Assembly: GCF_047159865.1 (NCBI RefSeq)
Contig: NZ_AP038804.1
Span: forward strand, 62,001 to 126,000
Direction: 5' to 3'
From: JAIOSF01 sp047159865
GTDB lineage: Bacteria > Campylobacterota > Campylobacteria > Campylobacterales > Arcobacteraceae
DNA: 64,000 nt
Under the pieces are notes generated by a model. That model did no database searches. It saw nothing but the letters and a program-made list of their open reading frames with translations, and was not told the origin of the DNA. Position 1 is the stretch's first letter, and the number at the start of each line of letters is the position of its first letter. The translations under genes and the position numbers were made by a program. Below, piece by piece: positions 51,483 to 59,911 of this stretch.

Positions 51483-52742
51483 ATGATGGATACTATCTCA
51501 CATATTTCAAAGCAAACAATAGACAATATTACAAAACAAAACAAAGCATTAACACCAACAGAATATACTATCGAGTTTTGTAAGTTAGCAAAAAAAGTAA
51601 ATCTTACAACTAAAGAGTGTGAATATTTTACAAAAACATTATCAATGCTTGAACATAGTGAAATTGAAAATTCACAAAACAAAGATCCAAAAACAATATA
51701 TGATTTAGTAGATATCTTAATTCAAAGAGTTCCTAAAAAAAATATTCAAAATATGTCAGAGATGATTCAATCTTCTATGAGACCATCAATCTCACTTTCG
51801 CTTGGAGATGACCTAAAATCTTTTTGTATACAAATTGGAGACTCCCCTTCATTGATCTTTGAAGAATCAATTCAAGAAGAGATCAAAAAATTTATTCAAA
51901 ATAGATTTCAAGTGGACCAAAAAGTACTTGTACAAAAAACGGCCGATATTGCAAGACTTATAAGTTTGATGAATAAATACTTAGGAGACGCTATTGATAG
52001 TAATACCAATGGCACAAACAATGTCAAAAATATCAAAAATCAATTAAAGTCAATTGCAAACAACGATTCATCAAAAGAAGATTTAAATAATCTCCAAACT
52101 AAACTTGTTGAAGCAGCAAAGAATATAGAACAAGAGATGAATAATGTCAATAAAAATCTTGAGACAGGGCAAAATGAAGTTTTATTATTAAGACAAAAAG
52201 TTGAATCTTTAGAATCAGAGCTAAAAGAGACACAAGCTGTAAGTATGATTGATCATCTAACAAAAATACCAAATAGAAGAAGTTTTGAAGTAGAACTTAA
52301 AAAAGCAGAAAGCAACTATCAAAGAAACAATGAAGACTATGCAATCATATTCTTTGATATAGATTTTTTTAAAAAAATCAATGACACATTTGGCCATGAT
52401 GCTGGTGATAAAATTTTAGTTATATTTGCTTCAATACTCAATAAACTCACAAGAGATACAGACACTATAGCCAGATATGGTGGAGAAGAGTTTGTTGCAA
52501 TAGTCAGATACAAAAATACAGAAGAGTTGTATACATATATCAATCGTATCAAAAACATTATCACAAATAACAAATTCATTTATCTTCAAAATAAAATCGA
52601 AGTCACATTTAGTGCAGGTGTTGAAACAAGAAGTGACTGTAAAAATGAAAATGAAACCGTAATAAAATCGGATAAACTACTCTATAAAGCTAAAAATAGT
52701 GGTAGAGATAAAATTGTTTTCTGGAATAAAAAAGAGTTATAA
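51483..52742 (+). CDS. diguanylate cyclase with helical N-terminal domain
   Basis: This is 419 residues. Residues 1-170 are helical and unrecognised, about 185-255 are a coiled coil (NLQTKLVEAAKNIEQEMNNVNKNL), and a full GGDEF domain follows with DHLTKIPNRRSFEVELKKA, FFDIDFFKKINDTFGHDAGD, and GGEEF at about 332. The I-site RDTD is five residues before GGEEF. It has no membrane segment. It should make cyclic di-GMP in the cytoplasm. It is 9 bases after yqeY. Confidence 0.85.
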   Translation: MMDTISHISKQTIDNITKQNKALTPTEYTIEFCKLAKKVNLTTKECEYFTKTLSMLEHSEIENSQNKDPKTIYDLVDILIQRVPKKNIQNMSEMIQSSMRPSISLSLGDDLKSFCIQIGDSPSLIFEESIQEEIKKFIQNRFQVDQKVLVQKTADIARLISLMNKYLGDAIDSNTNGTNNVKNIKNQLKSIANNDSSKEDLNNLQTKLVEAAKNIEQEMNNVNKNLETGQNEVLLLRQKVESLESELKETQAVSMIDHLTKIPNRRSFEVELKKAESNYQRNNEDYAIIFFDIDFFKKINDTFGHDAGDKILVIFASILNKLTRDTDTIARYGGEEFVAIVRYKNTEELYTYINRIKNIITNNKFIYLQNKIEVTFSAGVETRSDCKNENETVIKSDKLLYKAKNSGRDKIVFWNKKEL

Positions 52743-52764
52743 AAGAACTTTATAACTCTTTTTT
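52728..52764. terminator. 16-base-stem bidirectional terminator
   Basis: AAAAAAGAGTTATAAA and TTTATAACTCTTTTTT are exact complements around AGAAC. T runs follow on both strands, so it ends both the diguanylate cyclase gene and the convergent ttcA-like gene. Confidence 0.8.
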
Positions 52765-52770
52765 ATAGTT

Positions 52771-53550
52771 TTAAAGTTCCGAATCTAAATCATCTTTATT
52801 AAAAAATGTATTTGGATGAAAGTTTTGAAATGCAGCACGCATAGAAACAAATATTTGAGGATTTTCTTCCTCTAATTTTGCAAGTAGTTTTTTTGTATTT
52901 GCTCTTGCATGAGGCATTTTCATATACTCTCTCTCTTTTTCATTAAGACGCATTCCAGGACATCCCTCGTCACCAATTACATCGACTTCATTTGTTTGGG
53001 CAAAAGCTCTTAGTTGTCTTTCTCTACACATAATTAGTGGGCGTATTACCATCAAACCGTTTTCCGCTTTATAAATTGGAGGCATTGCTCTCATTGCACC
53101 ATTGTAAAAAAAGTTCATAAAAAAGCTTTCCATCGAATCATCTAAATGATGACCAAGAGCTAATTTATTGAAACCATTTTCTAAAGCATGTGTATATAAA
53201 TACCCTCTTCTCATTCTTGATATAAAACTACATAAAGAACTGTTCTTTCTTACTTTTGCAACTGAAATATCAAATATTTTTGTATCTACAATTTCATGTT
53301 CAATATCATGTTCTTTACAATGTTCAGCTAAAAACTGTACATTTTCACCCATTCCATAAGTTATAGTAACAGCTTTGAAGTCAAATTTAAAAGGTGCTTT
53401 TTGTTGCATTCTTTTTAAAGTATGCAAAAGAGTAAGAGAATCTTTTCCCCCACTAAATCCTATTAAAACTTTATCTCCCTCTTTAATTAAATCGTATGTC
53501 GCATTAGTTTGTCCAACTATTTTGGTGATTTTTTTACTTATTTCTAACAA
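52771..53550 (-). CDS. ttcA: TtcA-like tRNA 2-thiocytidine synthetase (PP-loop)
   Basis: At 259 residues this has the PP-loop GFSGGKDSLTLLHTL at about 29-43, SFISRMRRGYLYTHALENGFNKLALGHHLDDSMESFFMNFFYNG and VIRPLIMCRERQLRAFAQ. These follow E. coli TtcA closely. The TtcA cluster motif CSLCSRLRRG reads SSLCSFISRMRRG here, so the first Cys of CxxC is Ser. Another Cys is at GDEGCPGMR. It would thiolate tRNA cytidine-32 with an iron-sulfur cluster. The altered cysteine set may mark a related but distinct sulfurtransferase. Confidence 0.75.
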   Translation of the reverse strand: MLEISKKITKIVGQTNATYDLIKEGDKVLIGFSGGKDSLTLLHTLKRMQQKAPFKFDFKAVTITYGMGENVQFLAEHCKEHDIEHEIVDTKIFDISVAKVRKNSSLCSFISRMRRGYLYTHALENGFNKLALGHHLDDSMESFFMNFFYNGAMRAMPPIYKAENGLMVIRPLIMCRERQLRAFAQTNEVDVIGDEGCPGMRLNEKEREYMKMPHARANTKKLLAKLEEENPQIFVSMRAAFQNFHPNTFFNKDDLDSEL

Positions 53551-53571
53551 TATATACTCTCTTTTGAAATT

Positions 53572-54591
53572 TTATTTACTTTTTACGAAGTTATTTTCTT
53601 CTATATTTACTTCTAAACTTTTTCTTGCACGATACATTAAGTGATCTCTAGTATCATTGTCATAATAGTGTGCTAATCCACAATTAAATCGAACTAATAT
53701 TTTTGTATCAATTTTTTTTGCATGTAAAAGTCTATCAACTAAATCCGTGATATTAACATCTGATGAGTTAGGAAGTATAAGATAAAATAAACCACTATTT
53801 TCATAATATATCACATCTGTAGTTCTGATTGTACTTCGAAAGTGTTTTTTAAATGCTTTTACAACTAAATCTCTTTTAGCTTCTGTTTTGAGTTGTTCTG
53901 TAAGGTTTTTAAAATCATCAATTGCTACAATTGCCAATGAAAATTTTCTATCATATCTTTTTGCTAGTGCCATCTCTCTATCTAATACTTGTTCAAAACT
54001 AAATGAATCTTCTTGTATCTTTTCACTTTGTGTATTTAAAATTCTGTTTTCTCTTTCAAAAAGGGTTACTTTTCTTTCTAACATAAAGTTTTCATGTTTG
54101 ATTTTTTCAACCTCTTCTCTCATCTGCGTCAGTTCTGAAGACTCTTGACCTTTTAGTTCATTCTCTTTTTGAGCATAACTAGTAGCCTGAGTAATAATAT
54201 GAGATTTCAATTTCTTTAGCTGTGCTTTCTCTTTATTTTTAAGCTCCGTTACATCAACAATCGTTAATATTCCATAACTTTTATCTTGATATTTTAAAAT
54301 TTGTCCACTAACAAAAGCAGGGAAAAGTTTAGAATTTATTTTTTTTAACATAACATTAAAATAACTCAAGTCATGATTTTTTATTGTAGATAAGACAGTT
54401 TCACGCTCATCTAAAGGAACAAAATCCTCTATATTTTTTAATATAGCTTCATCTTCATCAATTTCAAATTTTTCTAATGCTGCTTGATTCATTAGAACAA
54501 TTTTATTTGTTTCATCCGATACAATAATTGATTGTGTTACATAATTATAAACTTTTTTTAACTCATCAAGCTCAATTTTTACATTGTTCAT
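53572..54591 (-). CDS. PAS protein with degenerate GGDEF domain
   Basis: The 339-residue protein has a PAS domain at 1-115 (VTQSIIVSDETNKIVLMNQAALEKF), a coiled coil at about 115-190 and a GGDEF-type domain from about 195 (DREMALAKRYDRKFSLAIVAIDDFKNLTEQL). The active-site loop reads YYENSGLFYLILP instead of RYGGDEFxxLLP at about 263-275, so no cyclase activity is expected. The I-site RTTD is kept at the normal distance, so it may bind cyclic di-GMP as a receptor. It sits between ddl and ttcA. Confidence 0.8.
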   Translation of the reverse strand: MNNVKIELDELKKVYNYVTQSIIVSDETNKIVLMNQAALEKFEIDEDEAILKNIEDFVPLDERETVLSTIKNHDLSYFNVMLKKINSKLFPAFVSGQILKYQDKSYGILTIVDVTELKNKEKAQLKKLKSHIITQATSYAQKENELKGQESSELTQMREEVEKIKHENFMLERKVTLFERENRILNTQSEKIQEDSFSFEQVLDREMALAKRYDRKFSLAIVAIDDFKNLTEQLKTEAKRDLVVKAFKKHFRSTIRTTDVIYYENSGLFYLILPNSSDVNITDLVDRLLHAKKIDTKILVRFNCGLAHYYDNDTRDHLMYRARKSLEVNIEENNFVKSK

Positions 54592-54594
54592 ATT

Positions 54595-55638
54595 TTATGC
54601 CTTTCCCTTTGCACTTTGTATTGTATTTACATAATCATAATTTATTTGTATTTTTCTTTTTCTTGGTAAATTATTTGATAAATTTTCAAAGATCATATTA
54701 AAATCATCGAATAGATAATTTGCCATACTCCCAGGGATAGAATTTATTTCATTTAGATAAACTTCATTATCTATTACAAAAAAATCACATCTGATTAGAG
54801 AACCCTCAAAAGTAGTATTGTATATTTTTTTAAAATTTTCTTCTAATTGATTTACTAAATCATTTGAAATATCAGCATTAGCGACAACATCACTTCTATT
54901 GAAATCTAAATATTTCTTTTCAAAATCTAAAAACTCTTCTTTTTGTGGCTCTTCAACAATTGAAAACTCAAAGTTATCGTTTATTTTTGTTCCCGCAAGG
55001 TTGTATTCTTTTACACCATTTATAAATGGCTCTACTATAATTTCATCGTCAAATTCAAAAGCAACATCAAGAGCATACTCTAAATCTTTTTCTGTTTTTA
55101 CAATCGAAACGCCAATACTACTTCCTAGTCTTACAGGTTTAATAATAACAGGAAATTTCTCAATAACAACCGTATCTTTTTTACTAAAATATTGGTACGG
55201 AACAGTTTTTACACCAATACTTTGACTATATGATTTTGTTAAAAATTTATTACAACTTACAACAGAAGCTTCAACTCTTGGTCCAACAAAAGGGATATTG
55301 AAAAAAGTAAATAGTCCAGCTAATACACCATCTTCTCCATCTCCACCATGGGTAAGATTTAAAACGACATCAAATTCTAAAGTTTTTGTCTTAAAGAAAC
55401 TTTGTTTTGTAAATCCATTTTGAGTAATTTGTAATTTATCATATTCTTTATATTTACCACTACTAAAAAGATTCGATTTTATAATATCTGATGGGATGTG
55501 ATAAAACTCTCTATTTTTATCAACAAAAATATATACTAGTTCTTTATTTAAAACTTTTTTCATAGTAATTGAACTCACTATACTTATTTCATGTTCAAAA
55601 CTTTGTCCGCCAAATACTATTGCTATTTTTTTACTCAT
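54595..55638 (-). CDS. ddl: D-alanine--D-alanine ligase
   Basis: This ATP-grasp enzyme has 347 residues. VFGGQSFEHEISIVSSITM is the N-terminal motif, LTHGGDGEDGVLAGLF follows, then FPVIIKPVRLGSSIGVSIVK for ATP, IIVEPFINGVKEYNLAG, and RCDFFVIDNEVYLNEINSIPGSM with the metal ligands. It makes the D-Ala-D-Ala dipeptide for peptidoglycan. It is 11 bases after ruvA. Confidence 0.94.
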   Translation of the reverse strand: MSKKIAIVFGGQSFEHEISIVSSITMKKVLNKELVYIFVDKNREFYHIPSDIIKSNLFSSGKYKEYDKLQITQNGFTKQSFFKTKTLEFDVVLNLTHGGDGEDGVLAGLFTFFNIPFVGPRVEASVVSCNKFLTKSYSQSIGVKTVPYQYFSKKDTVVIEKFPVIIKPVRLGSSIGVSIVKTEKDLEYALDVAFEFDDEIIVEPFINGVKEYNLAGTKINDNFEFSIVEEPQKEEFLDFEKKYLDFNRSDVVANADISNDLVNQLEENFKKIYNTTFEGSLIRCDFFVIDNEVYLNEINSIPGSMANYLFDDFNMIFENLSNNLPRKRKIQINYDYVNTIQSAKGKA

Positions 55639-55649
55639 TTCTTTCCTAT

Positions 55650-56213
55650 TTATCTTTGTAATTTCTTTAATGCTTCTTTAACAATTCCTGATGTTTCAGT
55701 CTGTGTACATGTTTTTAACGCTTTATTGATTTGCTCTTTTTTAAACCCTAGCGATTCCAATGCCATAACAGCAGCAGAGGCATTTTCTCCAAAATTATTT
55801 TCTTCATTATCATTATTTGTTAAAACAAACCCACTTAATTCAACAAGTATTCTACTAGCACCTTTAGGACCAATCCCAGGGACTCTTTTTAACATAGCAA
55901 TATCAGAAGTTTCTACTATCTGAGAGAAGCTACTTGGTGTAAAAGTACTACAAATAGCCATAGCTGCTTTAGGTCCAACACCATTTATTTTTATAACTGT
56001 ATCAAATAAAGTTTTTTCATTAATGTCTAAAAAACCATATAAATTGTTGCTATCTTCTTTAAGTATTTGTGTCGTATAAAGTTTTACATCTTCACCGATA
56101 ATTGCTGAACTACAATTTATAGAAACAAATACTTCATAGGTAAGACCATTAGTCTTCACATGAATAAGTGTTGGTTCTTTTTTAACTACTTTACCTTCTA
56201 TTCCTACTATCAT
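55650..56213 (-). CDS. ruvA: Holliday junction DNA helicase subunit RuvA
   Basis: This is 187 residues in the three RuvA domains: an OB fold at 1-63 (MIVGIEGKVVKKEPTLIHVKTNGLTYEVFVS), tandem helix-hairpin-helices with TVIKINGVGPKAAMAICSTF and LKRVPGIGPKGASRILVEL, and a small C-terminal domain for RuvB (AVMALESLGFKKEQINKALK). It binds four-way junctions. It leads the ruvA-ddl run. Confidence 0.95.
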   Translation of the reverse strand: MIVGIEGKVVKKEPTLIHVKTNGLTYEVFVSINCSSAIIGEDVKLYTTQILKEDSNNLYGFLDINEKTLFDTVIKINGVGPKAAMAICSTFTPSSFSQIVETSDIAMLKRVPGIGPKGASRILVELSGFVLTNNDNEENNFGENASAAVMALESLGFKKEQINKALKTCTQTETSGIVKEALKKLQR

Positions 56214-56367
56214 TTTCTCTTTCTTTTATAAAATATTTAATTTGTAATTATACTTCATTATAACATATTTTTACTTTATTATCTTGAATCATAAAATATG
56301 AATTACATAAAAAAAATGGTTAAAAAGAGATAAATTAATTTAATTTATTGTAGAATCTCCAATAAAA

Positions 56368-56373
56368 TATAAT
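56368..56373 (+). promoter_or_regulatory. likely -10 element for the mini-CheZ gene
   Basis: TATAAT lies 29 bases before the ATG at 56402. Another TATAAT at 56383 is too close to the ribosome site AAGGA. The rest of the 56214-56401 gap is AT-rich and empty. Confidence 0.35.
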
Positions 56374-56401
56374 TTATCATATTATAATAAGGAAAATAGC
56401 A

Positions 56402-56758
56402 ATGGAAAATAAAGAGTTAAATATCATTGAACAATTATGTGAAGTGATAGAAGAGTCGGAAAAAATGTCTATTGAAGTTATGGATCATTTAGATATCATT
56501 TTAGAAAAACTCACTGCACTAGAGGACAGTAAAGATTTAAGAAATGATATTGATGGCATTAAAAATAATATTTTTATTACATTGGAATCGATGCAAGCGC
56601 AAGATGCACATAGACAAAAAATAGAAAGAGTTGTAAATAATTTAGATCCAGAAAATGGTAAATTTGCTTCTAGTGCAAAACATATTTCTGGTGATGATGA
56701 TTCAGATTTAGTCAATGAAGATGAATTAGCTGCACTCATTGCAGCAGCAAACGCCTAA
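56402..56758 (+). CDS. mini CheZ-like chemotaxis phosphatase
   Basis: This 118-residue all-helical acidic protein has two long helices (about 4-42 and 45-80) forming a hairpin, a linker, and a short amphipathic C-terminal helix (VNEDELAALIAAANA). MQAQDAHRQKIERVV at 64-78 matches the CheZ active-site helix, where Asp and Gln four residues apart (D143 and Q147 in E. coli) catalyse CheY-P hydrolysis. Here they are Asp68 and Gln72. The C-terminal helix resembles the CheY-docking peptide. The protein is half the size of known CheZ, so the assignment is by motif and architecture only. Confidence 0.55.
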   Translation: MENKELNIIEQLCEVIEESEKMSIEVMDHLDIILEKLTALEDSKDLRNDIDGIKNNIFITLESMQAQDAHRQKIERVVNNLDPENGKFASSAKHISGDDDSDLVNEDELAALIAAANA

Positions 56759-56770
56759 TTTAAAGTATCA

Positions 56771-56799
56771 AGTTTAGTGTAAACATATCACACTAAACT
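56771..56799. terminator. hairpin between convergent mini-CheZ and fur-family genes
   Basis: AGTTTAGTGT and ACACTAAACT are exact 10-base arms around a 9-base loop in the 40-base gap between stops. T runs are weak. Confidence 0.5.
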
Positions 56800-57158
56800 C
56801 AATTACAGTCTTTACATTTTCCATTTACTATTACATTATTTACAAAATATCCATCTAGTTTAATATCCAAATCTGATAAACATTCTATTTTATTGCAAAT
56901 TACACAAACAAAATGCGCATGTTGTGTAAGTTGTAACTCAAAATATCTTTTTTTGTCATTTGATTCAAAAGAGTTTAAAATATCTTGTTCTTCAAATTTG
57001 GCAATATTTCTATAAAATGTTGCTTTATCCATTGAGATACTGGATTTTATATCTTCATAACTTAATGGTTTTTTTGCTTTTTTAAATATCTCAAGTAAAG
57101 CAATTCTCGCTGTTGTTAGTTTTATTTTTTTATTTTTTATTATATCTTCTACATTCAT
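56799..57158 (-). CDS. zur: Fur-family metal regulator, probably Zur
   Basis: This 119-residue protein is short for the family. The winged helix is at 1-75 (RIALLEIFKKAKKPLSYEDIKSSISMDKATFYRNIAKFEEQDIL), followed by a metal region with His80, His82, Cys85, Cys88 and Cys115, Cys118 (CVIC and CKDC). The paired CxxC site binds structural zinc. It lies divergent from the zinc-uptake gene znuA, with inverted repeats between them, so zinc-dependent repression is the best reading. The His/Glu-rich C-terminal tail of full Fur is absent. Confidence 0.75.
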   Translation of the reverse strand: MNVEDIIKNKKIKLTTARIALLEIFKKAKKPLSYEDIKSSISMDKATFYRNIAKFEEQDILNSFESNDKKRYFELQLTQHAHFVCVICNKIECLSDLDIKLDGYFVNNVIVNGKCKDCN

Positions 57159-57183
57159 ATAAAATTATATCATATTTTACTTT

Positions 57184-57200
57184 ATGCAACTCAGTTGCAT
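57184..57200. promoter_or_regulatory. Zur/Fur-like operator between zur and znuA
   Basis: A perfect 17-base inverted repeat, ATGCAACT-C-AGTTGCAT, in the 7-1-7 form typical of Fur-family boxes. It is placed to control both divergent genes. Confidence 0.65.
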
Positions 57201-57230
57201 TTAAGAGACTATACTATAAACTACAAAAAA

Positions 57231-57245
57231 TGTAACTAGATTGCA
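57231..57245. promoter_or_regulatory. degenerate second operator upstream of znuA
   Basis: TGTAACT-A-GATTGCA matches the 7-1-7 repeat at 57184-57200 in most positions and lies 16 bases before the znuA ATG. Confidence 0.4.
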
Positions 57246-57260
57246 ATAAAAAGGAAAAAA

Positions 57261-58193
57261 ATGAAAAAATTATTAATGACTTTAGCCTTAGGTGCTACTT
57301 CATTTTTATATGCAAATGTAAATGCTATCGTAAGTATACTGCCACAACAAACTTTTTTAGAAAAAATTGGTGGAGATAAAGTAAATATTTCACTTATGGT
57401 ACAACCAGGAAATTCACCACACTCTTATGAACCAAAACCATCTCAAATGAAAGATATTAGTAAAGCTGATGTTTATTTTTCAATTGGTGTTGAATTTGAA
57501 GATGTTTGGTTACCTAAATTTACAAATCAAAATAAAAATATGATTATAAGTAAAATGGATGATAGCATTACAAAAATAGAGATAGAAAAACATTCGCATC
57601 ATGATCATGATGAGGAAAAAGATGATGATCATCATGAACATCATGAACACCATGATGACCATGATGAAGATGAAAAGCATAATGATCATGAAGAACATCA
57701 TGACAACAAAGATCCGCATACTTGGCTAAGTCCATCAAATGTAAAAACAATGGCACATAATATTTTTAAAACTTTATCTACACTGGATAGTAAAAATAGT
57801 GCGTATTATCAAAAAAATCTTGATAATTTTTTAAGTGAAATAAATCAATTAGATTTAAATATAAAAAATATATTAAAAAACACTCCTAAACATAGTAAGT
57901 TTATGGTATTTCACCCATCTTGGGGATATTTTGCAAAAGAGTATCACTTAGAACAATTTGCTATAGAGTCTGGTGGTAAAAATCCAAAACCAAAACAAAT
58001 AGCATATTTAATCGAAGAAGCAAAAGAGGAAAATGTAAAAGCAATATTTACAGCACCTGAATTTTCAACAAAAACCGCAAATCAAATAGCCAAAGAAGTT
58101 GGAGTTCCTGTTATAAAAATTAGTCCTCTAAATCCTAAATGGAATGAAAATCTACTTTCATTTGCTAAAGGTATCTCTGCTCAACATAAATAA
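57261..58193 (+). CDS. znuA: zinc ABC transporter substrate-binding protein
   Basis: The 310-residue precursor has a signal peptide of about 18-22 residues (MKKLLMTLALGATSFLYA). The cluster A-I binding fold has metal ligands His54 (NSPHSYEPKP), His153 (DPHTWLSPSN), the His in MVFHPSWGYFAKEY and the acidic residue in TAPEFS. Between the first two ligands a loop at about 111-153 is nearly all His, Asp and Glu, as in ZnuA. It captures zinc in the periplasm for ZnuBC. An operator-type dyad precedes it. Confidence 0.92.
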   Translation: MKKLLMTLALGATSFLYANVNAIVSILPQQTFLEKIGGDKVNISLMVQPGNSPHSYEPKPSQMKDISKADVYFSIGVEFEDVWLPKFTNQNKNMIISKMDDSITKIEIEKHSHHDHDEEKDDDHHEHHEHHDDHDEDEKHNDHEEHHDNKDPHTWLSPSNVKTMAHNIFKTLSTLDSKNSAYYQKNLDNFLSEINQLDLNIKNILKNTPKHSKFMVFHPSWGYFAKEYHLEQFAIESGGKNPKPKQIAYLIEEAKEENVKAIFTAPEFSTKTANQIAKEVGVPVIKISPLNPKWNENLLSFAKGISAQHK

Positions 58194-58200
58194 GGAGTTA

Positions 58201-58217
58201 TGCAACTTTAAGTTGCA
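58201..58217. promoter_or_regulatory. inverted repeat after znuA, operator or attenuator
   Basis: TGCAACTT-T-AAGTTGCA is a perfect 17-base dyad using the same TGCAACT half-site as the znuA operator, but with 3 bases between the half-sites. GGAG and CTCC flank it, so as RNA it could also form a longer hairpin. Confidence 0.5.
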
Positions 58218-58295
58218 CTCCTCTTAAGATATACAATAACAATAAATGATTATTTCGATATAATAATCAAAAATACATAAAAGAAGTGATAATCA

Positions 58296-59111
58296 ATGTC
58301 AATTATTGAGATAAAAAACCTTACATTTTCCTACGACAAGCAAATAATACTCGAAAACATCAATTTAAATGTTCAAAAACAAGACTTTCTGGCTATTATT
58401 GGTCCAAATGGTGGAGGCAAGTCTACACTATTAAAAGCCATTTTAGGTATCAATGAAATAAAAAAAGGTACTATTGAAATCTTAGGAGAAAAACCCTCCT
58501 TAAATCTTTCCAAGGTTGGTTATGTTCCACAAAATACAAACATTAATACTAACTTTCCTATTAAGGTTATTGAGGTTGTAATGATGGGGCATATACGAGA
58601 TGAAAATGAAAAATCTAAAAGTAAAAATTTTCTTCATAAGTATTTTAAAATCGGATATAACGAATTTGAAAAATCTTGTGCGTTAAATGCACTTAAACAA
58701 GTTGGAATGGAAGAGTTTGCAAATAAAAAAATAGGAACACTCTCAGGTGGACAAAGACAAAGAGTTATGATAGCAAGAGCTCTTTGTAGTCATCCTTCTA
58801 TATTACTCCTAGATGAACCAACAGCTAGTATTGATGTAAGTTGGCAAAAACAAATTTATGATTTACTCAAAGAATTAAATAAAACTATCACCATAATTGT
58901 AGTAAGTCATGATATATCTGTAATATTAAGTTACGCTTCAAAAGTTGCACACATCAATAAAATCATCACTTATCATGATATTTCAAATAAAGAAAATCAA
59001 ATACAATCAAATCAAAATGATCATTTTTGTGAAGTTGAGATGCTTCAAATGTTTGGAGAAAATACACAAAAGGGAACATGTAGTAGTGATGAGGAGATTT
59101 GTACATGTTAG
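58296..59111 (+). CDS. znuC: zinc ABC transporter ATP-binding protein
   Basis: This ATPase has 271 residues. Walker A IGPNGGGKSTLL is at about 35-46, signature LSGGQRQR at about 150 and Walker B LLLDEPTASID, with the H-loop His in VVSHDISV. The last 40 residues include Asn/Gln-rich and Cys-rich stretches (CSSDEEICTC), unusual for the family and possibly metal binding. It drives zinc import with ZnuB. Confidence 0.9.
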   Translation: MSIIEIKNLTFSYDKQIILENINLNVQKQDFLAIIGPNGGGKSTLLKAILGINEIKKGTIEILGEKPSLNLSKVGYVPQNTNINTNFPIKVIEVVMMGHIRDENEKSKSKNFLHKYFKIGYNEFEKSCALNALKQVGMEEFANKKIGTLSGGQRQRVMIARALCSHPSILLLDEPTASIDVSWQKQIYDLLKELNKTITIIVVSHDISVILSYASKVAHINKIITYHDISNKENQIQSNQNDHFCEVEMLQMFGENTQKGTCSSDEEICTC

Positions 59112-59911
59112 ATATTTTACATTATGAATTTATTCAAAATGCTATAATAGCTGGATTATTAGTAAGTATTGCCTCAGGTATTATAGGTTCACTTATTGTT
59201 GTAAACCGTATGGTGTTTTTAGCGGGTGGTATCGCACATACATCTTATGGAGGTATTGGACTTGCTGTTTATTTTGGTCTTCCTATTTTTTTAGGAGCAT
59301 CAGTATTTGCAGTTGGGGCGGCTTTGCTTATGGCTATAATTACACTCAACCAAAGAGATAAAATAGATACTTTTATAGGACTTATTTGGGCTGTTGGTAT
59401 GGCTATAGGTATTATTTTTGTAGACTTAACACCAGGATACAATGTAGATCTTATGAGCTATTTATTTGGTTCGATTTTAGCAGTAAGTAATGATGATATT
59501 ACTTATATGAGTATTCTGTTAATTGCAATTATTATAATAGTAACGCTATTTTATAGAGAAATATTAGCTGTATCGTATGATAGTGAATATGCAAACCTAA
59601 GAGGGATAAATGTAAAGTTTTTTTATACTTTAATACTCATATTATCTGCCCTTACTGTTGTAATTGCTATAAAAGTAGTAGGTCTTATTCTCGTAATTGC
59701 TTTATTGACTATACCTATTTATATAGCTGAAAAAGTTTCAACTTCTTTAGGTACTATGATGTTTGTATCTGGTGTCTTATCATCTGTATTTACACTTGTA
59801 GGTCTTTGGTTTTCATACCAATTTGATTTGACAAGTGGTGCGAGTATTATTTTAGTGAGTGCTTTTGGATTGACTTTATTTTTATTTACAACAAAAGTTT
59901 TAACTAAATGA
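59105..59911 (+). CDS. znuB: zinc ABC transporter permease
   Basis: I start at the ATG at 59105, 8 bases after GAGGAG. A TTG at 59099 is less likely. The 268-residue permease has about eight helices of the ABC-3 family: RMVFLAGGIAHTSYGGIGLAVYF, IDTFIGLIWAVGMAIGIIF, PGYNVDLMSYLFGSILAVS and KVVGLILVIALLTIPIYIAEK. It overlaps znuC by 7 bases. Confidence 0.92.
   Translation: MLDILHYEFIQNAIIAGLLVSIASGIIGSLIVVNRMVFLAGGIAHTSYGGIGLAVYFGLPIFLGASVFAVGAALLMAIITLNQRDKIDTFIGLIWAVGMAIGIIFVDLTPGYNVDLMSYLFGSILAVSNDDITYMSILLIAIIIIVTLFYREILAVSYDSEYANLRGINVKFFYTLILILSALTVVIAIKVVGLILVIALLTIPIYIAEKVSTSLGTMMFVSGVLSSVFTLVGLWFSYQFDLTSGASIILVSAFGLTLFLFTTKVLTK

Noticed and set aside
57510..57756. Two antisense frames rich in Met/Ile/Phe or His opposite the znuA histidine loop
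   Set aside because: Their composition is a by-product of the repetitive CAT/GAT codons of the His-Asp loop. There is no ribosome site.
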